Positions 63,324 to 64,000 of a DNA stretch of 64,000 bases are shown here, one piece after another; position 1 is the first letter of the stretch; every line of letters starts with the position of its first letter. Under the pieces are notes generated by a model. It was not told the DNA's origin. It worked only from the letters and a program-made list of their open reading frames with translations, and made no database searches. Source of the stretch: CAG-791 sp963593905 (GTDB taxonomy: Bacteria; Bacillota; Clostridia; Lachnospirales; Lachnospiraceae); contig CAVBBL010000013.1 in the NCBI GenBank assembly GCA_963593905.1, positions 1 to 64,000 on the forward strand, written 5' to 3'. The position numbers and the translations under genes were made by a program.

Positions 63324-63950
63324 ATGAATGGTGTAATATTGAGCGGCAGATTAACAAAGGATCCGGAAATCCGATATACAGCCGGAGAAAATCCCAAAGC
63401 AGTAGCCAGGTATACCCTTGCAGTAAACAAAAGGACAAGCAAGGAAAGCAGTGAGAACAATGCAGATTTTATTCCCTGTGTGGTCTGGGGAAAAAGAGCA
63501 TTGATCGCAGAAAAGTATTTGAAGAAGGGCATGAAGATAGTGATCCACGGGCATCTGTCCACAGGTAGTTATACTAACAAAGAGGGACTTAGAATTTTTA
63601 CCATGGAAGTGGTGATAGACCAACAGGAGTTCAATGTCTTTTCTAATAATGCCAGCGATCAGCAGAAGCCTGACAATGCAGGAAAAAAACATTTTGAATG
63701 TGAAAGACAGTATACAGCCAAAGAATGGGAAGCAATGGAACGAGATTTATCGGCAGCAAATTATACAGTCGATGAAGAAGAAATTGCTACAGATAATCCT
63801 TTCCTGGCACAGGCAGCGGAAACAACGGGTAAGCCGGAAACAGAAAAAACAGAATCAGCAGAAGCGGGAGGTTCAGGAGCAAGTAATAACATGCCGGTAT
63901 GGAATGATATGTCCTTTGGAATACCGGAAGAGGAATTACCGTTTTGCTGA
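63324..63950 (+). CDS. ssb: single-stranded DNA-binding protein of the element
   Basis: The N-terminal OB fold (about 1-105) reads MNGVILSGRLTKDPEIRYTA, FIPCVVWGKRALIAEKYLKK and GMKIVIHGHLSTGSYTNKEG, typical of SSB. The C-terminal 100 residues are acidic and disordered and end EEELPFC, a variant of the conserved acidic-Pro-Phe tip with one extra Cys. Element SSBs coat transferred single strands. AGAAGGTGA precedes the ATG. The 208 residues are longer than chromosomal SSB. Confidence 0.93.
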   Translation: MNGVILSGRLTKDPEIRYTAGENPKAVARYTLAVNKRTSKESSENNADFIPCVVWGKRALIAEKYLKKGMKIVIHGHLSTGSYTNKEGLRIFTMEVVIDQQEFNVFSNNASDQQKPDNAGKKHFECERQYTAKEWEAMERDLSAANYTVDEEEIATDNPFLAQAAETTGKPETEKTESAEAGGSGASNNMPVWNDMSFGIPEEELPFC

Positions 63951-64000
63951 TAGGTATAGTGGGTCAGTTGTAAAGACAAATATTTAATTCATTCTTAATG

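Larger units (their letters stand above)
34763..64000 (+). mobile_element. integrative conjugative element, left part (Tn1549-like gene content)
   Basis: From a tRNA 3'-end copy to the window end all genes are plus-strand and typical of gut Firmicutes conjugative elements: ParA, ParB, RepA-N initiator, VirB6-like, PrgI, VirB4, NlpC/P60, DUF4315, DUF4366, Maff2, PcfB, VirD4 and SSB. A surface-protein cargo follows VirD4. Relaxase, integrase/excisionase and the right attachment site are not in the window. The left boundary is inferred from the att-like sequence and the change of gene content. Confidence 0.82.

Overview
This is 64 kb of a low-to-mid GC Gram-positive chromosome. The gene order and the proteins point to a gut Clostridia member, most likely Lachnospiraceae: a rimP-nusA-rnpM-L7Ae-infB-rbfA-nrnA-truB-ribF cluster, a single-chain PurL, an ER-type (SipW) signal peptidase and a Tn1549-like conjugation gene set. 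The genus is inference; I cannot name a species.

Positions 1-33.8 kb are chromosomal backbone, all large genes on the + strand. First comes the translation/transcription cluster (0.4-10 kb), behind a strong promoter and an attenuator-like hairpin. A Dabb protein, a gamma-carbonic anhydrase and a divergent Dus enzyme follow. At 12.2-12.64 kb on the minus strand lie three tandem 169-bp units, each encoding a 33-residue Gly-rich hydrophobic peptide. Next are a two-domain flavoprotein, a further 30-residue peptide, an LCP cell-wall ligase, PH-domain and VanZ-like proteins, tRNA-Trp, purL with an attenuated leader, a 105-bp direct repeat, carA-carB, queH, argS, an orphan membrane protein, a candidate small RNA, a decayed M14 deacylase gene, and a metal-resistance set (ArsR/CadC-like repressor, HMA chaperone, CadA-type ATPase). 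Several of these genes are preceded by a recurrent multi-hairpin leader ending in a ribosome binding site. This dispersed leader family is one of the two most interesting signals here.

From about 34.76 kb to the window end is the left part of an integrative conjugative element. It starts at a 27-bp copy of a tRNA 3' end (putative att). It carries partition and replication genes (parA, parB, a RepA-N initiator), a secreted CAP protein and a type IV secretion module: VirB6-like, PrgI, VirB4, NlpC/P60, DUF4315, DUF4366, Maff2, PcfB and VirD4. A deletion seems to have removed the VirB4 C-terminus and the NlpC N-terminus, so conjugation may be impaired. Relaxase, integrase and the right end are not in the window.

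The 3' end of virD4 overlaps sipW, which leads into the second major signal: an element-borne surface-fibre locus. It holds SipW, three proteins with SipW-type signal peptides, a surface protein with an atypical sorting tail, a class B sortase, a Ser/Thr/Gln-rich secreted protein and a 2072-residue secreted adhesin (VWA, Ala-rich helical hairpin, SdrD-B/Cna-B, InlB-type repeats, Gly-rich C-terminus). An orphan HicB antitoxin sits among them and an SSB gene follows. I infer that this locus builds a mating-pair or biofilm surface structure for the element.
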